Positions 49,998 through 60,800 of a DNA stretch of 64,000 nt are shown here, piece after piece. A program made the position numbers and the translations under genes. Position 1 is the stretch's first letter, and each line of letters starts with the position of its first letter. This DNA comes from Sweltsa coloradensis. Its lineage: Eukaryota; Arthropoda; Insecta; Plecoptera; Chloroperlidae. The stretch covers positions 496,001-560,000 of the forward strand of contig JAMZAV010000112.1 in the NCBI GenBank assembly GCA_024449915.1, written 5' to 3'. The notes under the pieces were generated by a model. The model searched no databases, had not been told where the DNA came from, and saw nothing but the letters and a program-made list of their open reading frames with translations.

Positions 49998-50751
49998 GGA
50001 TGAGCGTAGCGAGCGAAGCGAAGATTCCATTTCACTACACTGGAGAAAAAAATCCGGAATGTTTTTTTTTCTTCTTTTTTTTTTGTATTTTTGTGTGTCT
50101 GTGAACACGATTCCGGCTAAACCAATACTCCAATTGCGATGAAATTTATGGAGGTCTATGAAATCTCTGAACGAAGAACTGCACGGGGGGAAAATCGATC
50201 GAAAAATTATTTCTCATGAAAATCGCAATTTTACGATTTTTTCGATTTTTAACAAAATTCTTCGATTTATAACACCTGCATGCTTTGTCCGATTGTAATA
50301 ATTTTTTCACACAACCATTATTTTATGAATTGATATATTCGTGTGAATTTTGAGCGTTATCGAAAGATAAATTTCTTTAAAAAATCGTAATTTTTGGAAT
50401 TTTTTTGATTTTCAAATTTCTTTGGCTTATAGCACCTACATGCTTTATCCGATCGTAATGATTTTTTCACAGAACCTTAATTTCATGAATTTATATATTC
50501 GTGTGAAATCTGAGCGCAATCAAAAAATTATTTGTTATGAAAATCGAAATTTTACGATTTTTTTCTTTTTTTAAATTACGAATAATAAAAAAAATTAAAG
50601 TTTATTTTTTATTTAATTTAAATTAATTTTAAAAAAATCAACTAAGTAATGATTTTTTCACAGTACAACAGAAAATCCGCATAACACTTAACAACTCAAT
50701 GCACCAATTACGCTCATCCAACAACGCGGCGGGACTTAAGCGTTTCCTAGT
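49998..50751 (+). mobile_element. HINE-2 copy, complete
   Basis: GGATGAGCGTAGCGAGCG to CGCTCATCCAACAACGCG, GCGTTTCCTAGT; 754 bp, shortly before the Gly-like SINE. Confidence 0.87.
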
Positions 50752-50775
50752 CAATTAGTTTAAGTGGAAGACAGC

Positions 50776-51055
50776 GTGGCTCGCTGATCTTGTGGTTAGA
50801 GTCTCTGCTTCCAATGCGAAAGGTCACGATACTGATCCTGCTATATATAGGTAGAACTTTTTTAACTTCTGATTTGGACTTAGATTCAGCTGTTTTTGGT
50901 TTAGGAATGTGTAAACTGTGTTTTTGGAGCCGTCCTAGCAACGAGGCACATTCTAATGTGGTTCCGAATTTTGCCTTGTTCATTCTGGCACTGTCCGCGG
51001 GTGGAATCGTGTCCAGCTTGATTGATCGGTGTTTCCAACTTAAATAAACCGTTCT
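50776..51055 (+). repeat. tRNA-derived SINE (Gly-like head)
   Basis: Head GGCTCGCTGATCTTGTGGTT, AGAGTCTCTGCTTCCAATGC, body GGAGCCGTCCTAGCAACGAG and GGAATCGTGTCCAGCTTGAT, tail CTTAAATAAACC. It is the plus-strand partner of the copy at 13728-14025. Confidence 0.75.
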
Positions 51056-51129
51056 CTTGTAAGTCATTGTTCGCTCGTCAATGGTGTCGGTGCCTACAGG
51101 GTTATCATCTTCGGTTTTTAATTTAGTGT

Positions 51130-51144
51130 CCCCCCCCCCCCCCC
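51130..51144 (+). repeat. Poly-C run
   Basis: Fifteen consecutive C. Similar homopolymers are 19 G at 24007 and 13 C at 62759. Confidence 0.9.
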
Positions 51145-51234
51145 ATGAAATTAGTTATGTGACTGAGTGAGTAGACCCTAAATACGATTTTTTAAATATT
51201 TATTTAAAAATTTAATTTATGGACTTTATTACAG

Positions 51235-51736
51235 GCTTCTACCCCGAGGACTCTGAACACAACCTCGACTATCACATCCAGAATCTCCCCCCGCGTCTGT
51301 CAGGAATCATCCTACGTCATCGCTATCTCAGACTGGGAATATCGTTCCTTCGCATCTGCAACCCTTGGTGCATGATAGCTTTCTTATCAAGTACCTCCAT
51401 GATTATTTATCCAATCCCCGTCTACCAGAACATAGACAACGACAAGATTGTCATCTTTAATTCGTTCTGCATTAGTTTAACAATTTTCGTGTTGGTCATG
51501 ATTACAGGTTTTTTTATTCAAAGAGAAAAAGTAAACAATATTATAATCAAATTTGAGAAAATATTCAAGGAAATCACATTTGACAATGAAGATCAAGAGA
51601 AAATGTTACATGAAACTCATGTTCTTTTTGATAAATTATTCAGATATGTGTTCCTAATTCTAAATCCACTTTTGACCATCGCAACGTTTACTTATGGAAT
51701 CTTTGTATGTTTACCAGCCAGGGAGCATTACTTCAG
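51235..51736 (+). CDS. OR-C exon 2
   Basis: Acceptor TTATTACAG, donor CTTCAG|GTATGG, 502 bp, frame fully open. It reads GFYPEDSEHNLDYHIQNLPP and ends TYGIFVCLPAREHYF. The first 150 bp are nearly identical to OR-A and OR-B, while the rest has diverged, as if the front half had been homogenised by gene conversion. Confidence 0.85.
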
Positions 51737-51784
51737 GTATGGACGGTTGAAAGCATACCTACTCAGTTATCATATTTTAAACTA

Positions 51785-53487
51785 ATGTTAACATATTATA
51801 TTTTAATTGCATGTGTTTGTTAGAATAAATATTTTTACAGTATCAGCGAGCGTGGACATTGAAATAGAGAAAAGCAAAGAATCATACAACTTAGGATAAA
51901 CAATTTTAAATAATAATTAGTATAGACTAAAGTACTAAATACTAAAGTAGCCGATTGGCCTTTACTTACTGATTGTTAAAATAATCATTATATTTCTTTT
52001 GTGACATTCGCCTTCAAACAGGCTGTCAGTTTTCCTCACTCTGGAAATTATATCTTGCACAGTAAGCTTCAGAAAATGCTCATTTCCATACAAACTAGAT
52101 GAAAACACCATTACTCGTGACCATTATCCATACATAAACATAAGGAATGTCCTTCGTACAGTGGTGAAACTAACGGGGGGGGGCGTGTTAGGGGGTTAAC
52201 CCCCCTCCCGAAACCACTTCGAAGCTTATATTTTAAAGAGCAGAAACAAAAAGAAGAATAACACTAAAATGACTAAAATGGCTCACTTCCTGTTCATTTT
52301 TTTTGTTTTAGAAGGTTCGTTATAAAGAAGTTAAGTTTTAGTTTTTGAGCTATTGATTAGTTATTTCAAAACTGCCTCTTGAATACCTTTGTATACACAT
52401 ATGGTTTAGTTAGGTAATCAATCGTTTTATCGCAAAAACAATATTTGATTCCTTAACTATTTATGATTATGCGTTATTCTTTACATAAGGCTCTCAACCC
52501 TTTCCAACCAGGCGTTGCCATATGGTAACAGAGAGTTCTATTTTTTGGCATGAAATTTTTTAGTTTTTCACTTTGACCCCATTAAAAAAAATTGGTAAAT
52601 ATGAAATAAATATTTTTTTCTCCCCCAAATCAATGGGACAAAAAGTGTCTTTATTTAGAGATGTTTGGAAATATACATATGCAAAAAAGGTTAAAAATGG
52701 AAAATTAGTACTTTCCAGTACTGCTGGTATTTGAGATACACAAAATATAAAATATAAACAAATCCGAAAAATCTGGCTTTGAGAATGCACTTCAAATTTA
52801 AATTTTAAACAAAATTAAAGATTTTATTCAATATCCAACATTTCCCAAAACTTGCTTTAAAAAAATCACTTAATAAACCTTTGATTTGTGTGTATTACCT
52901 TGCCCAGCTGCGTACCATTAAGTCAAATATTTTTTTTATTTTTTTAATGTTTAAAAAAGTTGAAAAATATTTTCAGTTATTTGCCTTTAAAAATAGGAAT
53001 TACAAGACATTCATAGACAAGCTACTTATAATTTGTAGAACAAGAGTAAATATCTCATAATTTCCTCTATATTATACAATTCGGTTTATTTATCCTCATG
53101 GCTTGGTGGTTTCTTTGGTTTGGTTTGGTTAACCGTTAACCGTACAGACAATATTAACTAAGGCTCGTAGTAAAATAAAATAGTTTCTATATTTTGTCTC
53201 AAGGTTTTCGAAATAGAATGAGTTCAATTGAAAATAAATTACATAATTACAAAAGAACATTGCAGTTTGTTTATTTTTCCGATTCGGTTTCAGTTTTGTA
53301 TTTCGTGTAAAATAATTCAAGATAAATGTAGCCTATTCAATAAGAATAGATTAACGTTATTTAATACAAAAAAAAGATTTATCTTTGGTTTATAACTAAG
53401 TGTTATGGCAAGAAAGAGATTAAATAAGTGATAATTAGTAGGTATAAATGTGTTGAGACTGTAACTAGCGATGCTTGCGTGTTTCAG
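51785..53487 (+). other. OR-C intron 2
   Basis: AT-rich intron. It holds a palindrome AGGGGGTTAACCCCC at about 52188 and a decayed copy of the TTAA MITE (52496-52900). Otherwise nothing recognised. Confidence 0.5.
52496..52900. mobile_element. TTAA MITE, decayed copy 3
   Basis: CCCTTTCCAACCAGGCG start and interior motifs AATCAATGGGACAAAAAGTG and CACTTCAAATTTAAATTTTA match the copies at 40179 and 61344. The right terminus is not clear. Confidence 0.6.
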
Positions 53488-53990
53488 GGGGTGGTATCCG
53501 TACGACGAATCGTTATCCCCTGCTTACGAAATTACACTTACAGTCACTGGAATCCAATATATAATCATCTTTTTAGCGGCAAACTCGTTCTTTACGATCA
53601 TCGTGGGAGTTTTTCTTTATGCAACAGTTTATTCTAGAATTCTATGCAACAAGTTTGTAAACATTCGTTGCAATTCAATTAAAATCAGAAAGGAAAGAAA
53701 ACTCTTGAAGTTCAACGTTCACGAAGATATTGCCTTATGAAACATGGCGGCAAAATAGGATGGAGATATTGTTTGCCTGGGGTTTTATCCCTAGGCCAGC
53801 AGATTCATAGTGAACCCACTCAAAATCAATCTCCGCAAGGTCCTAGCACTAGCAACAACACATACTTGGTTGGACAGAAAACAAACAAAAAATGTTATGA
53901 AATGTGTATTGATGTAACTGAAAATGAAGTTGACCTTGAAATGCGAGTACAGATGGCTGATTATGTTAAGATGCACACGCAATTTTTTAG
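53488..53990 (+). pseudogene. OR-C exon 3, one-base frameshift
   Basis: Acceptor GTGTTTCAG, donor TTTTAG|GTAAGT. It reads GWYPYDESLSPAYEITLT and RILCNKFVNIRCN, then meets a TGA at about 53738. The second half (TNKKCYEMCIDVTENEVD, VQMADYVKMHTQFF) is open in another frame. The length of 503 bp confirms a net shift of one base against the phase of the flanking exons. Confidence 0.8.
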
Positions 53991-54076
53991 GTAAGTCTTT
54001 TCATCTCTCTCTCAATAATTTCAGTATTATGTAAGCTATAGTTTCAAAACACAATGCTAATTAGTAACCTAATTAG

Positions 54077-54496
54077 TAATGTGATGAATTATTTGGACTA
54101 TTCACAGCACTTTTAAACAAAGAAAACTATGTAGGTAACGATATTTTGACGAATCATTAGTACTCCTAGTATTGATTTTCCTTCTAACAGGAAAGTGTTT
54201 GTTCCAAGCCAGAGCCAGTCATAGCTTATAACGTTTTTTTTAATCTTAATTGTTAGTTGGCAACATAACTGTTTTCATTTTTATAAGATGGTAGGCATGA
54301 GTTTTCTTGTCAAATTGAGATGGCAGTATGTATTTGTTAAAAAATTTGAATTTTGTTTTTTCTTACTGAATTGTAATTTGTCAATTATTGTCATTAAACC
54401 CGTTGAAGACGACTGAACAGTCGTCGAAATATCGTTACCTACACAGTTTTCTTTATTTAAAAGTGCAGTGTAAAGTCCAACTAATTCATCACATTA
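54077..54496. mobile_element. TA-flanked MITE in OR-C intron 3
   Basis: Long inverted repeats: ATGTGATGAATTA...AAAGAAAACTATGTAGG at the left and CCTACACAGTTTTCTTT...TAATTCATCACAT at the right, about 75-80 bp each, between TA dinucleotides. The interior has the perfect palindrome GACGACTGAACAGTCGTC. The TA target suggests a mariner-like origin. Confidence 0.75.
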
Positions 54497-54585
54497 TGAA
54501 CCTCACCTGCTCTGAAAGTTTCATTATTATATTAACAATGCTAATTTGTGTTTATCATATTTTTAATTCTTGTATTTTATTTAAG

Positions 54586-54685
54586 CATTGTCAAGGATGT
54601 AGGTAACCTCCTGAATTTCTTCTTTGTCGACATGTACGCAATTAATGCTGTCACATTCGGTTTGATGTTAGTAATGCTTCAACAA
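54586..54685 (+). CDS. OR-C exon 4
   Basis: Acceptor TATTTAAG, donor CAACAA|GTAAGT, 100 bp. It encodes SIVKDVGNLLNFFFVDM and YAINAVTFGLMLVMLQQ, a membrane segment aligned with OR-A exon 4. A TA-flanked MITE ends 90 bp upstream. Confidence 0.78.
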
Positions 54686-55567
54686 GTAAGTAACCTTATA
54701 ACTATATATTTTATGGATTCCATTGTTTTAGATTAAAATATTTAATTTTGAACATGTTTGACACATTTTTCATCTGTAATTTGTTAATATTTCCACTCCC
54801 AGGAAAAATATGTAAACATTTTAAAAAATCTATGTATTTTGTGATGAAATTTTTAAGTTTGTGAATTTATCCCCTAGAAAAACAAGTTTTTAAACTAATA
54901 TTTTTGAAAAATCAGTTTTCTTAAAATTTTGCATATAATTTTCTTCAAAATACAAAGGAAATTCATTTTTAATGTTCGCTAGCGCTAGATGTCGCATTAG
55001 TAATATTTTTAAAACTGAAGCTCAAAATACTTTGTAAAAATTTGTTTTAGTTACTAATAACTACTTCCAGAGTGTATGTGAAAATGATCTGTATTCGGCG
55101 ATGAAGCGATTGTTAAAATGGCATTTAACACTGTAAAAAAGTTGGTCCCAGCTAACCTAACAGTCTTGCCTTCATTGTTGATTATGAGTTACGAACAAGA
55201 TTCAACTAGTGTACATCACGTTTTAACCTAACCTTGATAAAACTTCAGTATCACACTTGCAATCTAGGTGCCCGTTAGGGCGCCGCAGCCAAGCCGCGGT
55301 GCGCTACACACTCAGGCACCTTATACAGCAAGCAAAGTTGGGGTGATTTCGAGGTGTCACCCAGCCATCATGAAACGTGATGTGAACTTGAAAACTATCA
55401 AAATCGAGGGGATTTAGGTACCCGACAACATATGCCAAATTTGGTTGGGGTACGAGCATTCCTTCTTGGTGAAAATATGACTTGAAACATGCTCAAAATC
55501 ACTTTAAGGATGTTAGTTACTACTGGCTACTACTACTACTATCTAATTCGTCAGTTTCAATTGCCCA

Positions 55568-55960
55568 GCGATTCTGACCAAACGGGTGGGGCTACAACGT
55601 TCTTATTTTACATGGACATTAAGGTAATAGTGATGTAATTCCCTTTGAAAGAAAAAGTTTTAAAAAATTGCTAGAAGGCTTCCAAATAAAGGTTTTAAAA
55701 TAAGCCTTATACAGGCATACAATCAACAAGTAACTATAGTTACGTGACAATAATCGCCTACATTGTTTACAAAAAGCAAGTCTTTGGACCACTATATTTT
55801 TTCATTCTATTGTTAATTGCGAATAATTGGTAATACCATAGCAATTAAATCGACTTTGATAAAATTATTATATTTTAACAAATAATTTTGCAATGGAACT
55901 TGAAAAAGTAATGAGATCCCACACATAACAAAAAACTTGTAAAAATACAGCCAAACCTTA
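55568..55960 (+). mobile_element. HINE-1 interior fragment
   Basis: GATTCTGACCAAACGGGTGG, GGACATTAAGGTAATAGTG and a later GATCCCACACATAAC stretch; both ends are missing and an unrelated 110-bp piece interrupts it near 55790-55905. Confidence 0.65.
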
Positions 55961-56360
55961 CACACTCAAAAGAAATGAGATCTAAAAAAAGGGCCAAGCT
56001 CATCAACCCTTCCACATTTGCGCATTCTTAATTCATAAACGTACAGTGTCCCGTAACAACATCCTTGAAAAGCTTGGCAAAATAGAATTTGCATGACCAT
56101 TACGTTAAAATTAATTGGGAAAAAAAGAATTTGGATGAACTATTACGTTTAAATTAATAGTTGCAAATGTAACTGAGTGGGTAGACTTTAAATACGATTT
56201 TGTTTTTAGATTTCGGAAGCTACATAAAATTACAGCTCAACTAATACCATTAAGTAAACAAACAAGTACAGAACCTAATACGTGAGATTAACACGAAAGT
56301 CTTAACTTTGTAAGCTGCTCTCACACTCATTAAATAATTCGTGTTGTATTATTGTCTCAG

Positions 56361-56430
56361 AGCGCAGCAGTGAGCGAGGCTTTGTACGCATCTGATTGGC
56401 TCGATGCCTCGACGAGCTTCAAGCGTTTAG
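56361..56430 (+). pseudogene. Partial duplicate of OR exon 6 upstream of OR-C exon 6
   Basis: The acceptor TTGTCTCAG and the exon 6 reading SAAVSEALYASDWLDASTS, FKRL are preserved, then the sequence departs and a TAG follows. It has no donor. OR-A carries a comparable partial copy at 21502-21565, so this tandem arrangement may predate the gene duplication. Confidence 0.75.
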
Positions 56431-56821
56431 TCGTTCGTTAGGCCTTGATGGGTGACCTATAAGGTCGATAAAAGTAGTTGGCGCGTCACGTAGTTGGAGT
56501 AACCCATGTTTGCTGTGCACTCAATAAGGAATTAATAATTACTAACTATTATTTAAAAATAAAATATAATAAATAAATAATAAAAATAATAATAAAAGTA
56601 ATAAAAATATTATGCAATATAGCGGACGTGAAAAAATACACAAAAACCTACAAAACATTTAACGTTTCTATTTGAAATATAAAGGACTTTCATTTGAAAA
56701 GAAGTTTGATTATTCATCCAACAACAAAAAAAAACTTCAAAACCTTTAACGTTTCTATTAAAAATATAAAGTACTTTTACCCGAAATGGGAGTTTTACAT
56801 AAAGAATAGATTGTAAAAAAA

Positions 56822-56905
56822 AATTACCACCACGGAGATTTGAACCGGGGAACCTTGGACCAAGAGTCTAACCCGCTACCATCCTGCCACACGGTGCCGT
56901 GTGAG
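56822..56905 (-). repeat. tRNA-like SINE head
   Basis: On the minus strand GGCAGGATGGTAGCGGGTTA, then CTTGGTCCAAGG and CCCCGGTTCAAATCTCCG: A-box-like, anticodon-loop-like and B-box parts in order. No complete tRNA fold. Confidence 0.5.
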
Positions 56906-57055
56906 CGGGTCGCCTACAAACGTGTTGGGTGGTATGGACGATGGCCGCTGCAGCAGTCGGTAAGGCAGTCGAGTCACCCATCAAGGCCTAATCCGTCTTC
57001 CACAAGCGTTATACAGTGCTGCTATCTATTGACACGTGTTGTATTATTGTCTCAG

Positions 57056-57211
57056 AGCGCAGCAGTGGGCGAGGCTTTGTACGCATCTGATTGGCTCGAG
57101 GCCTCGACGAGCTTCAAGCGTTTGATGTTGATTGTGATGACCCGGGCTAACAGACCTCTTATATTCAAAACTTCTGGTCTTGATCCTCTCTCAGTTCAAA
57201 ACTTCGGTCAG
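57056..57211 (+). CDS. OR-C exon 6
   Basis: Acceptor TTGTCTCAG, donor GGTCAG|GTTAGT, 156 bp. It encodes SAAVGEALYASDWLEAS, MLIVMTRANRPLIFKTSGL and DPLSVQNFGQ. The front two thirds are almost identical to OR-A exon 6. Confidence 0.83.
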
Positions 57212-57429
57212 GTTAGTTGTTATTCTTACCTTGTCAGTTGTTGATAGGTTTAACTTTAAGCTCATTTTTACCACCCGTGGAATCTAAAGTTAATCTAATG
57301 TTCATATAATATTATAGAATTCGTTCCTCATTGGTATTTAGCCAACACGTAAAGCAGACTCGATTTAGAAGTTTTCATATTCCTGCATCGACTGTGATGC
57401 AATGCTTTTCAATAGTTTATTTTATTTTA

Positions 57430-57433
57430 TTAT

Positions 57434-57490
<57 letters not shown>

Positions 57491-57800
57491 GTTGGTGTTG
57501 TTTCGTACTCATCATTTAGCTTTATTTATGTTGTGTTTAAATAACTTAAAAAGCCTTGACGTGGTGTTGTGTTTTATTTCATTGTTAGTTACAGTTAATC
57601 TACTTCAATTTGTTTACTTAATGTTTATGATTTGTTAATGTTTTTTTTTCATGTTTCCTTCCTCTATGGTTGTTTTTGTTTAGATTATGTGATTTTGTTT
57701 ATTCCACAGATGAGCCCGCATAATGGGCTTTGTGGGTTTCTTTGAGATGTATCAATGATATTCTGTTTTGTGACAATAAATTGAGTTGAGTTGAAAAAAA
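57430..57800 (+). repeat. ATT microsatellite and LINE-like 3' tail
   Basis: ATT array (57432-57490), then a T-rich stretch ending GCATAATGGGCTTTGTGGG, GTGACAATAAATTGAGTTG and AGTTG. This is a typical 3' end of a CR1/Jockey-type LINE with a short repeated tail. No RT frame nearby. Confidence 0.5.
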
Positions 57801-57855
57801 AAATATATATATTATTATTACTATTACTATTACTATTAATATTATTATTTATTTA

Positions 57856-57888
<33 letters not shown>

Positions 57889-58173
57889 GATTATTATTTA
57901 TTTTTGAAATCGTACAATTATCGAAAATTAAGATGCACAACTTCATAGAAAGTTACAAAAGGGCCATTCACAAAGTGTCTAACTTATGCCTATAAGTTAT
58001 ACCTTTAAAACCACATTATAAAATACAATAGGTAACTTATATATTAACAAATAATATAAAAGTAGACAGTAAAGGGTGATCAGTATAACGAACAATAAAT
58101 AATTTGTGGCAAAGCATAAGTTATAACTTGTTTAATATTTTTTTAAATATTCACTTTGAAATTTTGAAATGGT

Positions 58174-58217
58174 TCCTAACATCAACATTTCCTGACATTT
58201 CAATGTTGATGTTAGGA
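58174..58217. repeat. 16-bp hairpin
   Basis: TCCTAACATCAACATT and AATGTTGATGTTAGGA are perfect complements around a 12-base loop. Confidence 0.8.
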
Positions 58218-58484
58218 AATTAGAATCCATTTCGTTATAAGCTGAAAAGCGTAAAATTTGGCCCGAGGTGTATGAGAATTTTGGAAATCTTTATGAATCA
58301 AATACAACGTTGTCTCACTAAATGTACTTCAAAATCTTGTTTGTAAGATAAAGTGCGTATTATTTATCCTATAATATATATTATTTTACATGACAGATTG
58401 CCAATAGATCGTCATTTGAATAAGTTATTCAACAATAGACAACAACTCGTCTCAATTGGTAACATTTTTTCCTGATCAAGTGAT

Positions 58485-59201
58485 ACTACCGCCAATATTA
58501 AATCCACGTGAAATTACTGTTTTTTCGTGATATCTCGAAAACGGTGCAAAATATCTCAAAACTGATTGCAGACAGCTATTTTGTTTCGTTAGGACAATGT
58601 AAATGAAAGAAAAAGTATTCAAATATAATAATCGGTGCGGTTTGTATTTCCAATATGTATTAAAATACTTAATTACAATCACATTACTATGTTTTCGGGC
58701 AGGCTATAGTCCTTACCACCGCCGTCTGGATGTATGTAAGATACAAAATAAGCTGCTTGTCGTGGCTCAGATTTCCCCATGTTAAATGATTGACATGCAA
58801 AAAGGAATAGAGCTTTGTCGGTCTACCGCTTGATAGGGCTAGTTAAGGGGGGCGGAAGTAGATTTATTTCAGGTTTAGGATTGGGACTTATGGCCGGGCT
58901 TTTAATTAATGAATAATAAAGGTGATAATTATATTTTTATTTAGTTGGAACGTTTTATATTAAGGAATTGTTTATTTTCCATGAATTATGACAACAAACT
59001 CAGGTATGTAAAGGAAGTTTCACAGATCTAGTTCCAGATTTGAACCATAGATGGTGTTAGTTAAGGGGGGCATGAACTTCTTTACCGACTGAAAGTTCAC
59101 TGAAAGTCATGACCAAATTTTGAGTTTTCCGATATTTTGCAGCGTTCTCGAGATACCAATAAAAAACTGTAATTTCGCATGGTTTTGATATTGGCGGTGG
59201 T
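58485..59201. mobile_element. TIR element of about 717 bp
   Basis: ACTACCGCCAATATTAAA and GATATCTCGAAAACGGTGCA at the left are mirrored by GCAGCGTTCTCGAGATACC and TTTGATATTGGCGGTGGT at the right (about 85 bp with mismatches). There is no transposase. A decayed non-autonomous DNA element or foldback. Confidence 0.65.
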
Positions 59202-59396
59202 TTTTGCCCTTAAGTATTAATGTTTCCAAGTATTAGGTTTACATCAGTCAATTTAAATTTGTACTAGTGGATACAGGCTTGACAGCTTTAGCCATCACCT
59301 CACCCCAAGAACAATTATTTGTCGTGACGCATAAAAAGCAATTTTATTTTTGTATCAGAAACTAACAAGGTATATAATTATTGATTTTATTTGATT

Positions 59397-60115
59397 AAGC
59401 GAGCGAAGCGAGCGTTTCTATTTGACTCTGCCGCAAAAATTTGTCACTCGTTTTGTTTTGTTTTTTTTTTGTTTTTTTTTGTTTGTTTTTTTTTTTGTTT
59501 GTATGTCTCGCCATAACGTTCGAACGGAGGCTCGGATCGAGTTGAAATTTTGACCATCCGCAAGCTTTGTTCTCGATTGAATGCCATTAGTTTTGTGGTA
59601 AAATCGTTCAAAAAGTTAAAAAGTTACATTAAAGTTAATCGAAAGTTTTTTTTTCAAACTAACCGGCGACAAAATCTGAGATAGCCAAATCATTTAGAAT
59701 GTCCGTCCGGTCACGAATATGTTAATTTTAGTTTGATCCGATAAGTAGTGTAGATGGAAATTACATTATAACAAAAGTAACGTTGTCATGGCAACGAAAA
59801 GACGCGCGAAGTTTCTAATGCACTGCCACCTAGAAGTAATCAAAACTTTCGAGGAAGCAGTCTATTATTTGTCAACAAAGAGTTTAAATAGTTTTCCCAA
59901 GGAGTCAAGGTCCTCTAGATGGCGGTGGATTTTATCCACAAAGTAAAGATTTACATACGGGTTTACCCAAATACCTTGGCAATAATAAATAATATCGGAA
60001 ACATGGCCCTGTGGACAGCGAACGTCGCAAATTTTAAAATTTAAAAAATGTGCATTGTGGGTCTAGCTATAGCACGTGCTCGCTTATCAACGCGTCCAAC
60101 TGAGCGTTTCCTAGT
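59397..60115 (+). mobile_element. HINE-3, complete reference copy
   Basis: Starts TT|AAGCGAGCGAAGCGAGCG and ends GCTCGCTTATCAACGCG, TCCAACTGAGCG, TTTCCTAGT. The 5' arm AAGCGAGC is exactly complementary to GCTCGCTT 30-odd bases before the end. 719 bp, in OR-C intron 6. No coding frame. Confidence 0.88.
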
Positions 60116-60121
60116 TATTAA

Positions 60122-60205
60122 AGTTTGACCCGACTGGGGTTCGAACCCAGAACCTCCGGCTGAACGTGCCATAGCTCTACCAATTGAACTACCGGGACCA
60201 CAGAA
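60122..60205 (-). repeat. tRNA-like sequence (SINE head or pseudo-tRNA)
   Basis: On the minus strand GGTAGTTCAATTGGTAGAGC (A box), GGCACGTTCAGCC (stem and loop with GTT in the anticodon position) and GGGTTCGAACCCCAG (B box and T arm). The acceptor stem pairs only partly. A related T-arm palindrome follows at 60265. Confidence 0.55.
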
Positions 60206-60264
60206 CAAACCTTTACGAAACTGCTATTTGTTGTGACTGTGGACTTCCATGACATAACTTTCAT

Positions 60265-60286
60265 GACTGGGGTTCGAACCCCAGTC
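60265..60286. repeat. Perfect 22-bp palindrome (fused T-arm)
   Basis: The sequence GACTGGGGTTC and its exact complement GAACCCCAGTC are joined without a loop. It equals the T arm of the tRNA-like element at 60122 and is followed by a repeat of ACAAACCTTTACGA (60205 and 60291). Confidence 0.75.
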
Positions 60287-60407
60287 GGGCAAACCTTTAC
60301 GACAGTTGCTATGAATCAATAACTTTGTCCTAAAAGCGGGCTTATGCTTAAAAACCTTATATTTAAGGTATATAGGCCTAATAATCGTTATGTACCATAT
60401 GTTTCAG

Positions 60408-60464
60408 GTTGCTAATCTGGCCTACAAAATGTCCGCTACATTGATGGAATTTGTCCAGAGGTAG
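60408..60464 (+). CDS. OR-C exon 7 (last exon)
   Basis: Acceptor TATGTTTCAG, reads VANLAYKMSATLMEFVQR then TAG. It is shorter than OR-A exon 7 after the shared VANLAYKMS. An AATAAA lies 88 bp downstream. Confidence 0.75.
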   Translation, partial: VANLAYKMSATLMEFVQR

Positions 60465-60551
60465 AACTAAAGATTAAACGCCGTTTTGCCATGATGTAAC
60501 ATTATGTTTTAAATTCTATTCAATCTAATAATAGCTTAATTATCATATTTG

Positions 60552-60557
60552 AATAAA
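60552..60557 (+). promoter_or_regulatory. Polyadenylation signal of OR-C
   Basis: AATAAA in TTTGAATAAAGTTT, 88 bp after the OR-C stop codon; the spacing is suitable for 3'-end formation. Confidence 0.5.
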
Positions 60558-60687
60558 GTTTATCATCTTCGATTTTTACTTCTTTATTATTTGTTTATTT
60601 TTCTTATCTTCACGTTGAATTTTGCATTTTGTAAACATTTAGTTTCTAAATATTTTAATCGACGGGCGGAATACATATTTATTATTT

Positions 60688-60800
<113 letters not shown>

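Larger units (their letters stand above)
34852..60464 (+). pseudogene. OR-C: odorant receptor, frameshifted, exon 5 not found
   Basis: Exons are 34852-34930, 51235-51736, 53488-53990, 54586-54685, 57056-57211 and 60408-60464. All splice sites and phases match OR-A. The 7tm_6 signs are GFYPEDSEHNLDYHIQ, GWYPYDESLSPAYEI, VKMHTQFF, ALYASDWLEAS and MLIVMTRANRP. Exon 3 is 503 bp; the phase pattern of OR-A needs a length one base longer or two shorter, and the frame breaks near 53735 between FNVHEDIA and the downstream CYEMCIDVTE part. No counterpart of OR-A exon 5 (TM6) is visible between 54686 and 57055. Intron 1 is 16 kb of nested repeats. It is probably a recently lost receptor, unless the frameshift is a sequence error and exon 5 has diverged. 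Confidence 0.7.

Noticed and set aside
58680..58785. Candidate OR-C exon after TTTTCGGGCAG
   Set aside because: The reading (AGYSPYHRRLD...) has no OR-like hydrophobic segment and lies after exon 6, not before it.
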